Positions 62,296-64,000 of a stretch of 64,000 nucleotides of DNA are shown piece by piece. Location: positions 496,001-560,000 of the forward strand of contig CBDHHD010000004.1 in the NCBI GenBank assembly GCA_965263285.1. The letters run 5' to 3'. Below the pieces are notes generated by a model. That model searched no databases. It was not told where the DNA came from and saw only the letters and a list, made by a program, of their open reading frames with translations. The translations under genes and the position numbers were made by a program. Origin of the DNA: JASGCP01 sp965263285 (GTDB lineage: Bacteria; Bacteroidota; Bacteroidia; Chitinophagales; Chitinophagaceae). Numbering within the stretch: position 1 is the stretch's first letter; every line of letters starts with the position of its first letter.

Positions 62296-64000
62296 TTAGT
62301 TTGTAAACTTTTTTAATACAACATTTACATAATCTATTTCATCTTTTAAAAACACAGGTGCGTTTTTATTTGCTTGTTGGTCTATTAGGTAATTCTTTAT
62401 CTTATTTAATAATAAATCAGCAATAGGGCCTACTTCAGGATATTGATTAATGAGTTCAGCAATAAACATTGATATGGTATCAATACCTGTTCTAAATGCA
62501 AGAAGATCATTAGTTGTATTTAATATATTAACAGCAATTTGTTGCAATGTGGCAAATTTCTTACGGAAGTAATTTATTTGATCTGATTCTGTAAGTGGGG
62601 CTTCCTTATTTACTTTTGATTGTTTTTTATTATTAATTTCAGTAATTACATTTTTTAATAGCCCCATCGCATCTTTTTTTAAAGTAGGCAAATACAACAA
62701 TGCCGAAGAAGAATCTGCTTTATAGAGCCCTAACAATGCAATCCCTGCAATAGTATATGAGGAATCAAAGATATCTCTTTTATATATAGCTATATAGTCT
62801 TTTGATTGTGGAGACTGTTCTAATAATTGCATGGCTAATGCCCTTACAAGTGGTAACTCTTTTGTATCATTTGTTATATTAAAAGCAGTATGTAATACAG
62901 AAGAAGACACCGTAGTATCTTTTAAACTATTTAATACTATTTCTTTTAAAGAGCTTGAAGAATCATGGATAGCGATATCAGATAGAAAATTAAAAGCAAT
63001 AGGATTGCTTAAATACTTTGTAGCAAAAACAATAGCATCATATCTATCTATAAAAACTTTTGCATGCTGGTATTGAAATATATAATTATTCAAATCTTTA
63101 TTTTCTGTTTTTTGACATAACAATGTTTTTGTTGCGTCAAAATTAATTAAATCAGGTTGTTGGTTAGCTACGAAATTAAAAGTATCTACAGAATCTTTTA
63201 TCCATACATTATATCTAGTGTAATTACCATGCATATACACATCAATAGCAATAGGCATCGTAAACAAAGGAGCTATTGTTTGCACTTGCTTTACAATAGC
63301 TGTAGCCAATTGCTTCTGAGGATCATAGCTGTATGTAATATCTAATATAGGATGTCCATGACCAAAATACCATTCTCTCCAAAACCAAGAGAGTTCTTGT
63401 CCAATTGTTGATTCAAAAGCTTGCTTTAACTTAATAGCATCTCCATATCCATACTTATTTGTAACAAGATAGTTATGCAATGATTGAAAAAATGCAGTAT
63501 CTCCTAAATAAGTATGCAACATGTGCAATATGCAACCTCCTTTAGAATAAGTTACCGCATCAAACACATCGTCTATGTCTTTATATTGGTTTCTAACTAA
63601 ATTTTTTGCGTAGTTGTCGGGATTAGACAAGTAAGTTTGGGCATTATCTAACAGGTGTTCGTCTGCCGCATCATTTCCTGCATGATGCCTTAACCAAAGA
63701 GACTCCCCATAATCTGCAAAGCTTTCGTTTACTGTTAAATTACTCCAATCTACACAGGTAACAAGATCGCCAAACCACTGATGAAATAACTCATGAGATA
63801 TAACCTCTTCCCAACGATTACCTTCTACTAATTGTCTTGCATTTTGTTGAGCACGGTCGTCATGTAAAGTACAAGTTGTATTCTCCATTGCACCTTCTAC
63901 ATAATTATGAGCTATCATTTGGTCATATTTATTCCATGGGTATTCGTATTGTAAGATAGAAGAGAAATATTGCATCATATCTGGAGTTAATCCAAAGATT
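62296..64000 (-). CDS. M1 family aminopeptidase (partial, start beyond the right edge)
   Basis: The visible 568 codons are open to the window edge, continuing upstream of the first in-frame Met as IFGLTPD. The zinc motif HELFHQWFGDLVTCVDWSNL with the Glu of NESFADYGE 18 residues later is the M1 HExxH-x18-E signature; EGAMENTTC just before it is a diverged form of the GxMEN exopeptidase motif. Catalytic-Tyr region TYSKGGCILHML follows. The rest is the helical C-terminal domain typical of Bacteroidota M1 enzymes. The missing N-terminal part would carry a signal peptide. It removes N-terminal residues from peptides. Confidence 0.92.
   Translation of the reverse strand, partial: IFGLTPDMMQYFSSILQYEYPWNKYDQMIAHNYVEGAMENTTCTLHDDRAQQNARQLVEGNRWEEVISHELFHQWFGDLVTCVDWSNLTVNESFADYGESLWLRHHAGNDAADEHLLDNAQTYLSNPDNYAKNLVRNQYKDIDDVFDAVTYSKGGCILHMLHTYLGDTAFFQSLHNYLVTNKYGYGDAIKLKQAFESTIGQELSWFWREWYFGHGHPILDITYSYDPQKQLATAIVKQVQTIAPLFTMPIAIDVYMHGNYTRYNVWIKDSVDTFNFVANQQPDLINFDATKTLLCQKTENKDLNNYIFQYQHAKVFIDRYDAIVFATKYLSNPIAFNFLSDIAIHDSSSSLKEIVLNSLKDTTVSSSVLHTAFNITNDTKELPLVRALAMQLLEQSPQSKDYIAIYKRDIFDSSYTIAGIALLGLYKADSSSALLYLPTLKKDAMGLLKNVITEINNKKQSKVNKEAPLTESDQINYFRKKFATLQQIAVNILNTTNDLLAFRTGIDTISMFIAELINQYPEVGPIADLLLNKIKNYLIDQQANKNAPVFLKDEIDYVNVVLKKFTN

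Overview
The window is about 64 kb of an AT-rich genome that looks like a member of the Bacteroidota, probably near the Chitinophagales, although no rRNA is present to prove it. The reasons are: the -7 box TAnnTTTG in front of most transcription units, no clear Shine-Dalgarno sequences, a fused gamma-alpha 2-oxoacid:ferredoxin oxidoreductase subunit, a bifunctional HisB, secreted M1/M13/M16 peptidases, a DUF3467 protein and CDGSH protein, and a YafK-type L,D-transpeptidase. Most genes are housekeeping: fatty acid synthesis (accB, accC), histidine (hisC, hisB), thiamine (thiD, thiE), serine, branched-chain and sulfur amino acids, DNA repair (recR, ung), 23S rRNA/tRNA methylation (rlmN), signal peptidase, malate dehydrogenase, and tRNA-Asn and tRNA-Arg.

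Layout. Position 1-143 is the start of a secreted protein that runs off the left edge. 313-5300 is a four-gene operon: DUF805 membrane protein, vWA protein, PP2C phosphatase, and a kinase-like/TPR membrane protein, a TerY-P-like phosphorylation module. 5430-7535 is a decayed zone with a repeat element, a frameshifted TPR gene made of near-identical 102-bp units, an IS256-family transposase fragment and an unknown gene relic. 7.6-21.8 kb holds amino acid metabolism, envelope, acetyl-CoA carboxylase, glnS and the hisC-hisB-hemJ operon. 21.9-31.9 kb holds tRNA-Asn, pepF, a ClC transporter, recR-lolA-like, an orphan response regulator and korA. 32.2-33.8 kb is a relic of the restriction gene mcrC plus a small-RNA candidate. 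33.8-64 kb is further housekeeping, with large secreted hydrolases, an envelope operon ending in lepB, a TolC-like channel, a TPR protein, serA-fuconate dehydratase, thiDE, mdh and a partial M1 aminopeptidase.

The outstanding feature is a family of non-coding mobile elements that fills the intergenic spaces (more than a dozen copies, none seen inside a gene). Full copies (553-560 bp at 16772, 21973, 44170 and 60191) have 24-bp terminal inverted repeats beginning GGCATAAC. Each of the four is flanked by a perfect 8-bp target duplication (TATTTTAT, TACAAAAG, TTTTTATT, GATATATT). The interior is a set of nested palindromes, so a transcript would fold into one long branched structure. A shorter subfamily (285-293 bp at 33468 and 62004) starts GTAACTAC, ends with the complement, and also has 8-bp duplications. 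A third type of end begins GGTATAACGACT. No transposase with matching ends is present, so these are non-autonomous (MITE-like).

The right ends of the full and GGTATAAC-type elements carry an outward-facing TAnnTTTG promoter box. In most cases it points at the start of the neighbouring gene (glnS, hisC, the TPR genes, tolC-like, fuconate dehydratase). At glnS the pre-insertion sequence can be rebuilt: accC and glnS were once about 31 nt apart, and the element now separates them and offers glnS a new promoter. This MITE/promoter system, with its solo terminal motif CCTCAAAAAAAGATGTAGCC upstream of many other genes, is the best candidate in the window for something not described before.
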